Source: Trichomonas vaginalis G3 (lineage: Eukaryota > Parabasalia > Trichomonadida > Trichomonadidae). From it: 64,000 bases of DNA. The position numbers and the translations under genes are program-made. Every line of letters starts with the position of its first letter. The stretch's first letter is position 1. The stretch covers positions 26,045,693 to 26,109,692 of the forward strand of contig NC_067205.1 in NCBI RefSeq assembly GCF_026262505.1. Reading direction: 5' to 3'. Below, one piece after another: positions 8,674 through 16,661 of the stretch. Below the pieces are notes generated by a model, which was given only the letters and a program-made list of their open reading frames with translations, was not told the DNA's origin and searched no databases.

Positions 8674-8945
8674 GCTACTGTCAGAAAAAGTACTGCTACT
8701 GTCAGAAAAAGTACTGCTACTGTCAGTAAAAGTACTGCTACTGTCAGTAAAAGTACTGCTACTGTCAGTAAAAGTACTGCTACTGTCAGTAAAAAGGAAA
8801 ATTTGAGAGGGTTTTCGACGATAAAGTACTGCTACTGTCAGTAAAAGTACTGCTACTGTCAGAAAAAGTACTGCTACTGTCAGAAAAAGTACTGCTACTG
8901 TCAGTAAAAGTACTGCTACTGTCAGTAAAAGTACTGCTAGTAGCA
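8674..8945 (+). repeat. 21-bp minisatellite (two blocks)
   Basis: A unit of GTACTGCTACTGTCAGTAAAA recurs about eleven times: six copies from 8674 to about 8795, a 30-base interruption, then five copies plus a remnant to 8945. Copies vary only at one base (TAAA or AAAA). Because 21 is a multiple of three, the array is open on both strands; one plus-strand frame reads TATVSKS repeatedly. It lies between genes of element A. Confidence 0.9.
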
Positions 8946-8987
8946 GAGATTTTTATCGTTGTGGTCCGACGGTTAAGCCACAAACGA

Positions 8988-9344
8988 ATGTCCGACGTCC
9001 CACCAACCGAGTCCATTCCCAAACCAGAAGAACCGAAAGAACCACAACAGTCTCCTCAGCAACCTCAGTTCCAGCAAGTACCTCCACCAAATTACTACCA
9101 ATTTCCACCTCAAGGTTACTACCTACCACAAGGCTTCCCGAACTACCCTCCTCAGCCTATGCCTTACTTCCCCAACCCTTGGTTGTTCCAGCAAGCTCTA
9201 CCCCAGCAATTCCAATTCCAATCTCAATCCAAATCGAAGAGAGACCAAGACTTCGAAGAAGGTCTGAACCGTTTACGCAAAGAGTATGCTACAGCTCCAA
9301 TTGAGAGAAAGTTGTTCCCGGACCAAAAAATATATTTTAGGTGA
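8988..9344 (+). CDS. Pro/Gln/Tyr-rich element protein
   Basis: The 118-residue protein starts MSDVPPTESIPKPEEPKEPQ. It continues as a low-complexity P/Q/Y/F region (YYQFPPQGYYLPQGFPNYPP) and ends with a charged helix (KSKRDQDFEEGLNRLRKEYA). An in-frame methionine nine codons upstream is possible. Such proteins are common as disordered virion or scaffold parts, but no family is recognised. Confidence 0.45.
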   Translation: MSDVPPTESIPKPEEPKEPQQSPQQPQFQQVPPPNYYQFPPQGYYLPQGFPNYPPQPMPYFPNPWLFQQALPQQFQFQSQSKSKRDQDFEEGLNRLRKEYATAPIERKLFPDQKIYFR

Positions 9345-10270
9345 AGAGGTTAGATCTAACCCATTTTCTCACCTGTTTTCTCACCTCATGAATTTTCATG
9401 ATTTCATCGTAAATGTTTTGTCAAGACTTCTTCGTATATGCTTTGTCAAACATGAACGTACATGTTTTGTCAAACATGAACGTAAATGTTTTGTCGAAAC
9501 TTCATCGTAATGAGCGTAAATGACCCAAAAATAATGTTTAGGTGAAGTGGTGAGATCTCACCTGTTTTCTCACCTGTTTTCTCACCTCTTGAATTTTCAT
9601 GATTTCATCGTAAATGTTTTGTCGAAACTTCATCGTAATGAGCGTAAATGACCCAAAAATAATGTTTAGGTGAAGTGGTGAGATCTGACCTGTTTTCTCA
9701 CCTGTTTTCTCACCTCTTGAATTTTCATGATTTCATCGTAAATGCTTTGTCAAACATGAACGTAAATGTTTTGTCAAGACTTCTTCGTAATGAGCGTAAA
9801 TGACCCAAAAATAATGTTTAGGTGAAGTGGTGAGATCTCACCTGTTTTCTCACCTGTTTTCTCACCTCATGAATTTTCATGATTTCATCGTAAATGTTTT
9901 GTCGAAACTTCATCGTAATGAGCGTAAATGACCCAAAAATAATGTTTAGGTGAAGTGGTGAGATCTCACCTGTTTTCTCACCTCTTGAATTTTCATGATT
10001 TCATCGTAAATGTTTTGTCAAACATGAACGTAAATGTTTTGTCGAAACTTCATCGTAATGAGCGTAAATGACCCAAAATAATGTTTAGGTGAAGTGGTGA
10101 GATCTCACCTGTTTTCTCACCTGTTTTCTCACCTCTTGAATTTTCATGAATTTCCTTAAGATAGAAAAAATAAAGTTAGTTTTATTTTATTTATTCTTCA
10201 TTTTTTTGTATTTGACGAGAATGTCGGGTAGATGGTTAGATCTCACCTGTTTTCTCACCTCTTGAATTTT
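9340..10270 (+). repeat. Long minisatellite with GATC-centred palindromes
   Basis: About seven units of roughly 128-150 bp (first spacing 201) each contain AGGTGAAGTGGTGAGATCTC, repeats of TGTTTTCTCACC, TGAATTTTCATGATTTCATC, TAAATGTTTTGTC and TGAGCGTAAATGACCC. GATC cores lie at 9353, 9554, 9682, 9834, 9962, 10101 and 10239. The best copies form the perfect palindrome GGTGAGATCTCACC. Inner TGTTTTCTCACC and 'cgtaaatgttttgtca' subunits vary in number, which explains the unequal spacing. A replication, methylation or regulatory role is possible but unproven. Confidence 0.9.
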
Positions 10271-10341
10271 CATGAATTTTCCCGAAATAAAAAATAAAGT
10301 TAGTTTTATTTTATTTATTTTTTTTATTTTGTATAAAAGAT

Positions 10342-11283
10342 ATGATTTCAACAATCGGCACAACAGCAATACAAACAACTACAGCACCAAACTCGTTAGT
10401 TATGAATCCTACGTCAATGTTAGTAGAAATGAAAAACTTCATTCCTTCTTCATATACTTTCGAAACAAAAATCCAGAAGATAAAGCAAGAACTGTTAACA
10501 AGTAATTTAGACTGTACCGCACAGGATGAAGAAAATGAACAGTATCTTTATGAAATGCAGGACATTATTGACCATTTGCCTAAACTACCTGAAATCCAAC
10601 AACAAAAACTCACTATTCCTGAATTCGACGAAATAGAAGTGAAACCAACTGACTCAGTAGAAATAAAGAAGTTCATACGAAAGGTAAATTATGAATTCCT
10701 TGGTTTTCATTGCAACCATAAAGTTATGGACAAAGATTGCGACATGTTATATAAGAATGTTTCTGACATATATAAATCTGAAGAGTTTAAGACCTACGAC
10801 AACTTTGTTTCGTTAGTTGCAAAATGTGTTTGGGAAATAAGAGATAAAGATAGAAGAGGTAAGGTATGGCATGAACAGTTTAAACCAGCAGCTTTTGAGT
10901 TAAAGAAAACCATTGACGCCTTAGTTGTTCTAGCTGGTTTTATTTCAATGTATAACGCAAAAATGAATCCGCAATGTTCAAAATGTAAAGCAGCAATGAG
11001 GAGATATAACTACTCCGTCAAAGAGATAGAACGTATGAGAAACGACTATGCAGACTTAAAGAAAGAAGCAGAAAAGCCAGCAGAAAATAAAATGGACATG
11101 TTAGAATTTCTGAACAAAAACTATCCAACAGCAGAAGATTTCCTTCTATCTGACGTCAAGAAGAAGTATAAAGAAACTTTCGGCATTGTTAAAACATTCG
11201 ATGTACTAAAAGAAGAAATAGAAGCTACAAAACTGTTTAGGATTTCAAATATACATCGTACAATTCATGTAAAACGCTTATAA
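10342..11283 (+). CDS. Uncharacterised 313-residue protein with a CxxC pair
   Basis: This is an intact reading frame of unknown family. The N-terminal 60 residues are Thr/Ser-rich. The centre is helical (LPKLPEIQQQKLTIPEFDEI, VEIKKFIRKVNYEFLGFH). NPQCSKCKAAMRRYNYS around residues 211-227 gives one CxxC pair that could be half of a zinc site. The rest is charged helix. It sits alone between two oppositely oriented minisatellite arrays. It is preceded by a promoter-like cassette (AAAGTTAGTTTTATTTTATT then a T-run and GTATAAAAGAT) like those before the KilA-N genes, so it is probably an accessory gene under similar control. Confidence 0.6.
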   Translation: MISTIGTTAIQTTTAPNSLVMNPTSMLVEMKNFIPSSYTFETKIQKIKQELLTSNLDCTAQDEENEQYLYEMQDIIDHLPKLPEIQQQKLTIPEFDEIEVKPTDSVEIKKFIRKVNYEFLGFHCNHKVMDKDCDMLYKNVSDIYKSEEFKTYDNFVSLVAKCVWEIRDKDRRGKVWHEQFKPAAFELKKTIDALVVLAGFISMYNAKMNPQCSKCKAAMRRYNYSVKEIERMRNDYADLKKEAEKPAENKMDMLEFLNKNYPTAEDFLLSDVKKKYKETFGIVKTFDVLKEEIEATKLFRISNIHRTIHVKRL

Positions 11284-11780
11284 AATAACTAGGGTGAAAA
11301 AACAGGTGAGAAAACGGGTGAGATCTAACCATCTACCCTAAAATATATTTTTATTGAATTCAGCAACAAAATTCTGAGTAAAATAATTTTTAGGGCATGT
11401 GTCAAACCGTTGAGTTTTCACAAAATTTAAAAAATAACGTTTACCATGTAAAACGCTTATAAAATAACTGGGGTGAAAAATTAGGTGAAAAAACAGGTGA
11501 GAAAACGGGTGAGAAAACAGGTGAGAAAACGGGTGAGAAAACGGGTGAGATCTCACCTCTTCACCTAAAATATATTTTTGTCTGATTTACGCTCATTACG
11601 AAGAAGTCTTGACAAAACATTTACGAAGAAGTCTTGACAAAACATTTACGAAGAAGTCTTGACAAAACATGTACGAAGAAGTCTTGACAAAACATGTACG
11701 ATGAAATCATGAAAATTCATGAGGTGAGAAAACAGGTGAGAAAACGGGTGAGATCTAACCTTCTACCCTAAACATTATTT
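11284..11780 (-). repeat. Minisatellite array in inverse orientation to 9.3-10.3 kb
   Basis: The same vocabulary as the array at 9340-10270 appears reverse-complemented: ACAGGTGAGAAAACGGGTGAG blocks, GATC cores at 11322, 11549 and 11752, and four copies of a 25-base unit (GAAGAAGTCTTGACAAAACA...) starting at 11600, 11625, 11650 and 11675. The segment TGAATTCAGCAACAAAATTC occurs at about 11355 and again near 11785. ATGTAAAACGCTTATAAAAT is shared by the 3' end of the preceding gene and by 11445. Together with the left array it brackets the gene at 10342-11283. Confidence 0.85.
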
Positions 11781-11887
11781 TTGCTGAATTCAGCAACAAA
11801 ATTCTGAGTAAAATAATTTTTAGGGCATATGCTTGCTTCCCTCGGAAAACCGAGAGAAGAGATTCCGTATGAAAATCGTGAATTTCC

Positions 11888-11954
11888 TTAAGATAGAAAA
11901 AATAACGCTAATTTTATTTTTATTTATTTTTTTATTTTGTATGTAAAGACAGAT
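11888..11954 (+). promoter_or_regulatory. KilA-N cassette promoter with start-stop leader
   Basis: The cassette has AATAACGCTAATTTTA, a T-rich run, then ATGTAAAGACAGAT just before the ATG at 11955. ATG followed at once by TAA forms a minimal upstream start-stop frame. The same cassette precedes 12655 and, in element B, 60139 and (with ATGTTAAGACAG) 60833. Control of transcription and translation is inferred. Confidence 0.55.
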
Positions 11955-12566
11955 ATGTCAAACAATGAGTTTGAAACAGTTAGAAAGATAGACAATGACA
12001 CCAAATTGGTTAGAATAGGTGATTTAAACGTAAGATACTCAAAGAAATACAACAAATATTCTTTGTCAGACATTTTATCTCCATCTGAAAAGAAAACAAA
12101 CGACTGGGTTAGAATTGCTTCTACTCAGAAAATTTTGACAAGAAATCCTGAGCTCATGATATCGGTAAGATTCTATGGAACCACAGCATATCTTATAGAC
12201 AAAAGTCTTATACCAATAGTTTTGTTATGGTTAGACCCAGTTGTTGGATATAACTTCATAACATATGGTTCATTCGATACGGAACGTTGCAGTGAAGGCT
12301 TACTTTACATCGTTCAGAAACCGAAGGACTTCAATACAAAAAGATATAAGATAGGAAGGACATATAATATAACTCAAAGATATGACAGTACAGTCAATAG
12401 AGTCAAGGTTGTGTTTGTTAATGATATGAGAGCTGCAGAAACAGAACTACTTGAAAAGTTTGAGAAAATGTATGGTGCTCCCATGAAAGGTAAAGAAACG
12501 TTTGAAGTAGATGAGATAGATAAAGCTATAAAATTATTTGACGAAGTTGCTGAAAAATACATGTAA
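11955..12566 (+). CDS. KilA-N + T5orf172 (GIY-YIG-like) protein
   Basis: I chose the ATG at 11955 (MSNNEFETVRKID) because the same start gives 203 residues in element B's copy. Residues 20-95 form a KilA-N DNA-binding domain (LNVRYSKKYNKYSLSDI, DWVRIASTQKILTRNPEL, YGTTAYLIDKSLIPIVLLW). Residues 110-190 match T5orf172, a GIY-YIG-nuclease-related domain (EGLLYIVQ, RYKIGRTYNITQRYD, AAETELLEKFEKMYG). This fusion is well known in large DNA viruses and phages. It differs from 60139-60750 at only about ten residues, and the last hundred residues are identical. The role is probably DNA binding or regulation of host or competing elements. It looks whole. Confidence 0.82.
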   Translation: MSNNEFETVRKIDNDTKLVRIGDLNVRYSKKYNKYSLSDILSPSEKKTNDWVRIASTQKILTRNPELMISVRFYGTTAYLIDKSLIPIVLLWLDPVVGYNFITYGSFDTERCSEGLLYIVQKPKDFNTKRYKIGRTYNITQRYDSTVNRVKVVFVNDMRAAETELLEKFEKMYGAPMKGKETFEVDEIDKAIKLFDEVAEKYM

Positions 12567-12589
12567 AGCGTTTATTTTTGGTCTTTTGT

Positions 12590-12654
12590 GAAAGTCAGAA
12601 AATAACGCTAATTTTTTTCTAACAAATTTTTTTATTTTGTATGTAAAGACAGTA
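12590..12654 (+). promoter_or_regulatory. Second KilA-N cassette promoter with start-stop leader
   Basis: AATAACGCTAATTTTT and a T-run end in GTATGTAAAGACAGTA before the ATG at 12655. The upstream ATGTAA sits at 12641. The block from the previous stop codon (AAAGCGTTTATTTTTG...) is conserved in element B at 60750-60832. Confidence 0.55.
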
Positions 12655-13548
12655 ATGTCAACAACAGAGAACACAACAACAGTTATAGTCCATGAAGCTA
12701 TAAATGAAGAATATGAGTGGGTTCAGTTTAACAAACAACTCCGTCTCATTCGTTCAGTCAAAGACGATATGTACCAAATGCAAAGTATTTTGACAGCATG
12801 TTTTGCTCCAGATACTAAGCTTCCTAAAGACTGGTTTAGGAACCAAAGCACACAAGAACTTTTGATCGAAGCACAGCGAGACATACTTTTTTCTGAAAAC
12901 AGTGAAGAACAGCGAGTAAGTAAAAAACCTCAGTCGCCAAAACTCTATGAAAACAGTGAAGAACAGCGAGTAGGTAAAAAACCTCAGTCGCCAAAACTCT
13001 ATGAAAATCGTGAAAAATTGCCAAACGGTTTGAGAGGATATTATGTACATAGACTTCTTGTAAATGCTGTTGCAACGTGGGCTTCGCCTCGTTATGCTTG
13101 GTATATTTACAGACTTCTTGACGAAATTCATAGACAAGAACGTGAAGAGATGGAAAACAAGCTTGAAGCAAAAGACAAAAGCATTCAGAAAAGAATACCA
13201 CGTTCGGTACCAAAAGGAAAGGAAAAGAACTATAAGTATATGATTTATACTGAAGAGATGGAAAATGAAGAAGATAAAGATATGGTTATGTTGCATTTAG
13301 TCAGAAGAAACAACAAGAGCTTTTACGACCTTGCTAATATTTACAAATCTGACAGAAATTGGTTCTATCGCGAAAACTTACCGATTTCAATGACCCCAAA
13401 TGAAGATGTGAAACAAATAGTTCAAGATACGTTACCTCAAACACACTATGATATGAAAGGTTGTACAATACTTACCTTCAAAGAAGACTTACCGCTACTG
13501 AAAGAAAAAATAACAGAGTATTTTGACAACTTCAAACAAGCAGAGTAA
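12655..13548 (+). CDS. KilA-N + DUF3627-like protein
   Basis: The 297-residue protein begins MSTTENTTTVIVHEAINEEY. Residues 45-160 resemble KilA-N (APDTKLPKDWFRNQSTQELL, LRGYYVHRLLVNAVATWASP). A charged linker leads to a C-terminal domain (KYMIYTEEM, MVMLHLVRRNNKSFYDLANI, NWFYRENLPISMTPNE) that matches the DUF3627 module found after KilA-N in insect and giant viruses. The element B homologue (60833-61612, 259 residues) is nearly identical in the C-terminal domain but different in the middle. The present copy carries two extra 18-residue repeats. It is probably a regulatory DNA-binding protein. It looks whole. Confidence 0.75.
   Translation: MSTTENTTTVIVHEAINEEYEWVQFNKQLRLIRSVKDDMYQMQSILTACFAPDTKLPKDWFRNQSTQELLIEAQRDILFSENSEEQRVSKKPQSPKLYENSEEQRVGKKPQSPKLYENREKLPNGLRGYYVHRLLVNAVATWASPRYAWYIYRLLDEIHRQEREEMENKLEAKDKSIQKRIPRSVPKGKEKNYKYMIYTEEMENEEDKDMVMLHLVRRNNKSFYDLANIYKSDRNWFYRENLPISMTPNEDVKQIVQDTLPQTHYDMKGCTILTFKEDLPLLKEKITEYFDNFKQAE
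12895..13002 (+). repeat. Two 54-bp in-frame repeats inside the KilA-N gene
   Basis: The unit GAAAACAGTGAAGAACAGCG... starts at 12895 and 12949, with a short third start at 13003. Each copy encodes 18 residues (ENSEEQRV.KKPQSPKLY). The repeats are absent from the element B homologue, so they are a lineage-specific expansion. Confidence 0.85.
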
Positions 13549-13564
13549 ATGAACTCTTTATTTT

Positions 13565-14440
13565 TCAAGCTTGACTTTTTACAATTTGAACTTTGTTTGC
13601 GTAGATATGAATTCTGAAAGAAGTATGAGGGTCTTGTATGACTTTGTACTTCTCCCATAGTTCATGTCTGTCAAACTTACCTGCCATGGACTCTTTCATA
13701 AGTTCCATGAAATCGTCTTCGGACAATCCGGGGAAAAGTATAATGTCAGTAAGTATTCTTTTAACATCCTTACTTAAACTCTTGGCTGTCTGTACACATA
13801 TTACGACTGAGATGTGAAAGTGTCTGAGCTTCTTAAGAATTCGACACATGTCTTGTTCTCTGTTCTTTAACAAAGGATGAGAGGCGAAATCATCTAAAAT
13901 AAGAAGACATCTATGAGGGTAAGTCTTCCAATCGTAAGATTGCAATTTCTTCGAAATGTATTCTATCTCTTTCTGTTTGTTTCTGAAGTGTTTCTTCTCT
14001 AATATTCTCTGCATTTCCTCATTTGGGTCTTTAAACTTAGAATTTATATACTCATTTATAGCATTATACTTCAAAACTCTTCTTTGGTACTTCTTTATCC
14101 AATCCAACAACTCAGTATCCTTTATACATACTAACTTAGACTTCTTTATAATATCTTTGAACGAATTGACGGTTTGGTCAAATTGACCAGAAGTACTACA
14201 AATAACAACTAACTCATAGAATGGGTTCTTCTCATCTAGTTCTTGTTGTTGTGCAGCCATTTTAAGATAAGTGAAAGTCTTACCCGACCCAGGTGGTGCA
14301 ATTAGACCTGTTATACCATTCTGAGCAAATAAGAACTTGTCATGTATAGGCTTTATCTGAGCATTTTCTAACTTCCTCTTGTTCTTGTTTAAAACATTCT
14401 CAAATTTCTTGTCAATGTCAGCAAACTTTTTTTCTAACAT
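13565..14440 (-). CDS. A32/FtsK-type genome-packaging ATPase
   Basis: The start at 14440 (MLEKKFADIDKKFENVLNKN) is preferred because the longer frame would overlap the divergent gene at 14477. The 291-residue protein has a Walker A motif, LIAPPGSGKTFTYL, a Walker B motif, CLLILDDFASHPLL, and a sensor-like VVICVQTAKSLS. These are the hallmarks of Maverick and NCLDV A32-like ATPases, which drive DNA into preformed capsids. Element B's homologue (53279-54166) aligns through Walker A and B with low overall identity. It looks whole. Confidence 0.85.
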   Translation of the reverse strand: MLEKKFADIDKKFENVLNKNKRKLENAQIKPIHDKFLFAQNGITGLIAPPGSGKTFTYLKMAAQQQELDEKNPFYELVVICSTSGQFDQTVNSFKDIIKKSKLVCIKDTELLDWIKKYQRRVLKYNAINEYINSKFKDPNEEMQRILEKKHFRNKQKEIEYISKKLQSYDWKTYPHRCLLILDDFASHPLLKNREQDMCRILKKLRHFHISVVICVQTAKSLSKDVKRILTDIILFPGLSEDDFMELMKESMAGKFDRHELWEKYKVIQDPHTSFRIHIYANKVQIVKSQA

Positions 14441-14476
14441 ATTTTTAGAAAAATTAAAATTTTTATCTTTTAGAAA

Positions 14477-14920
14477 ATGTCTAGCGATTTCGCTATCTAT
14501 ATTCGAGACAAGCTTTTCGACAGCAAAACATCTGTCGACCATAAAATCTTACATAGTGTAAACAAGAAAGGTGAATTTGTTCTAAAGTTCTGTTTCTGGG
14601 AATATGACAAGAACCATAAAACATTAAGCAGAGCAGTCTTAAAATTTGTCAATGACAGACTTGTTGACAGAGATGACGCCGATTGGAAAGATGAAGTCCA
14701 ACAAAAGTTCTTAGAATGCAAAGAAGACACATGCGCTGTTCTTGAAGATGAAATAGAAAACAGAATAGATGAGCTATTAAAGGACAAAGAACTTTTACAT
14801 AAATATGGTTGCGCCAAATCTGACATAACTCCACCAGAAAAGAAGAAGAGAGAAAAGAAAGTAGAAGAAGAGAAGAAAGAACCTGAACCAGTTCCAGAGA
14901 AAAAGAAATTTGACATGTAA
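14477..14920 (+). CDS. Uncharacterised 147-residue protein with Lys/Glu tail
   Basis: The protein begins MSSDFAIYIRDKLFDSKTSV and has a globular first two-thirds (FVLKFCFWEYDKNHKTLSRA). It ends in a Lys/Glu/Pro tail (KKKREKKVEEEKKEPEPVPE). No family is recognised. It is divergent from the packaging ATPase gene across 36 bases and convergent with the next gene across 16 bases, so it is a real tightly packed gene. Confidence 0.6.
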   Translation: MSSDFAIYIRDKLFDSKTSVDHKILHSVNKKGEFVLKFCFWEYDKNHKTLSRAVLKFVNDRLVDRDDADWKDEVQQKFLECKEDTCAVLEDEIENRIDELLKDKELLHKYGCAKSDITPPEKKKREKKVEEEKKEPEPVPEKKKFDM

Positions 14921-14936
14921 AAATAAAATTTTATTT

Positions 14937-15356
14937 TTAGAACATTTCTGGGTCAATGTCAATGTTCTCTTCCTCTTTAGGAGTAAACACTGGCTTAGAC
15001 TCTAAAATCTTTTTACCCAATTTACCTTGAACTTCTACAACTTTAGACTCATAATATTCATAGTCGTCTGCTTTCTTTGGTTCATAAGGTATAACAAGTT
15101 TGTATGCTTTGCCTTCTTTAAGGTTTGAGAACCTTCTGTCAAAACTTTCTTTGACTGTTAACAAACCTTCTATGTCTAAGTCTTCAAATTTCGCACCATT
15201 TTTAGTCACAATAGCAAACTTAACTGGTTCGATGTTCCAAACTTTGCTGAATGAAGACTTTTCAAAATGGTAGAAGTAAACATTCAAATATGTGAATGGG
15301 TCTAGTTCTTCTTTAAGTCCTGACATGTACTTGTTTACTGAGATGAATTTTGTCAT
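14937..15356 (-). CDS. Possible ssDNA-binding protein with acidic C-terminal tip
   Basis: The 139-residue protein has beta-rich sequence (VNVYFYHF-type strands, VKFAIVTKNGAKFEDLD, KAYKLVIPYEPKKADDYEYY). It ends in an acidic tail finished by a bulky residue (KEEENIDIDPEMF). That layout resembles phage and bacterial single-strand DNA-binding proteins, whose acidic tips recruit partners. The protein at 62185-62658 in element B ends comparably (SIDIDEGSEMIEEIDPEAL). The family assignment is a guess from architecture. It lies next to the helicase gene, which would fit a replication role. Confidence 0.4.
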   Translation of the reverse strand: MTKFISVNKYMSGLKEELDPFTYLNVYFYHFEKSSFSKVWNIEPVKFAIVTKNGAKFEDLDIEGLLTVKESFDRRFSNLKEGKAYKLVIPYEPKKADDYEYYESKVVEVQGKLGKKILESKPVFTPKEEENIDIDPEMF

Positions 15357-15394
15357 CTTTTCTATCGGATAAAAAAATATTTTTTTTTTAAAAT

Positions 15395-16631
15395 TTACTC
15401 AGAAAAATTTTTCTTTGTATATACACCATTCTGAACATCTAAAAGACTTTTGACATTTGCCAAGAATGTTCGTTTAGAAGCTGTCATATAACCATATTCT
15501 TGGCAATATTGTTTATACGAATCGTACAATGACCTTTCATCTAATGACACAAAGTCAGTTTCATCTATGAACAGTTCATATACACTCTTGTTTGCTTCTA
15601 ACAATGTTTGTCTCTCTTCGGTATGTGGAATTTGTCTTGGATTGAACTTAGAAATATCTAATGTCATGAAATATGAGAACAAGTGGTTGTAAAAGTCAGA
15701 TGTCAAAGTTTCTGCTAAGTCGTCAAAAATATTCTGTATCTTGCATATGAGCTTCTGACGTTCTGACAACTACATATCTTCTGTCAGAACTTTCTAACTT
15801 CATCGGAACAGCATTGTTTGAAACCATAATGAAGTTTGCAACATTCTCACAAACTCTTTGGTCTTTATACTTTCTTTCAACAACTCCAACTTTGTCTGTT
15901 ATAAGACTCTTCAAAGCATCTGAGTTCAAAACTTTTGTTGTATCTATACTTTGAAGTTCATTGCAAACTATAAGTTTCATATTCTCTATTGAGGAGTTAA
16001 ATTTACCGCAGATGTTTTCTAAGTTTGTCATATTAGGGTTCGAATAACCTTCTAATAGTTTGCATAAGATATCTGTAAAGAAAGTATTCTTACCAGTTCC
16101 TTGTTTTCCAATTATAATGAGAGCAGTTTCATTTTTAGCACTTGGATGTTGTAAGATGTTTGCAAACCAACATAAGATATACTCATAAACCTTTTCGTTT
16201 CCATTGCATATAATTTCTTTGACATGGTCTAACCAAGCTTCTATAATATTTTCTTTCCATTCTACTTGTTCGTATTTATATCCAGTGAAGATAGAATAGA
16301 AGTTTGGAGAAGGTGTATAAAACTTTATACCACGAACTGAAAAATCTTCTAATTTTGACAATAAGATATCCCAAGCATCTAACATCTTCATTCCAACTTG
16401 TACGACTTTTATTTTCTTAAGTTTCTGTCTACATTCTTGTTCAGACACTATTGTTGCTCTTGGTTTGTTAAAGACAACATCCCATTCTTTCATGACATAA
16501 CATTCTGGGGCAGAGTCAACATAAATGACTAAACGTTTCAAATTCTCGACTGCTTTGTTATAGTCTCTAAATGGACACATATTTCTGAATGCTTGGAAGT
16601 CATAAAAATCTGAAACATCTATTCTGTACAT
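15395..16631 (-). pseudogene. SF3 (D5-like) replicative helicase, probably broken
   Basis: The main open stretch carries SF3 helicase motifs in order: Walker A IIIGKQGTGKNTFFTD, a Walker B-like MKLIVCNELQS, motif C NFIMVSNNAVP and an arginine-finger-type SSDRRYVVV. The upstream part is a helical lead domain, and downstream there is a winged-helix-like segment (YDSYKQYCQEYGYMTASKRT). SF3 helicases unwind DNA for viral replication and are found in many Mavericks and NCLDVs. The region looks broken (about one break). Confidence 0.8.
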
Positions 16632-16661
16632 TTTTATAAAAATAAAAAAAATATTATTTTT

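Noticed and set aside
8674-8945. Regular short repeats that could suggest a CRISPR array
   Set aside because: There are no unique spacers. The units are contiguous 21-mers in a eukaryotic mobile element.
13956-14186. Plus-strand frame rich in Phe, Ser and Leu
   Set aside because: It is antisense to the packaging ATPase, whose Walker motifs identify the true strand.
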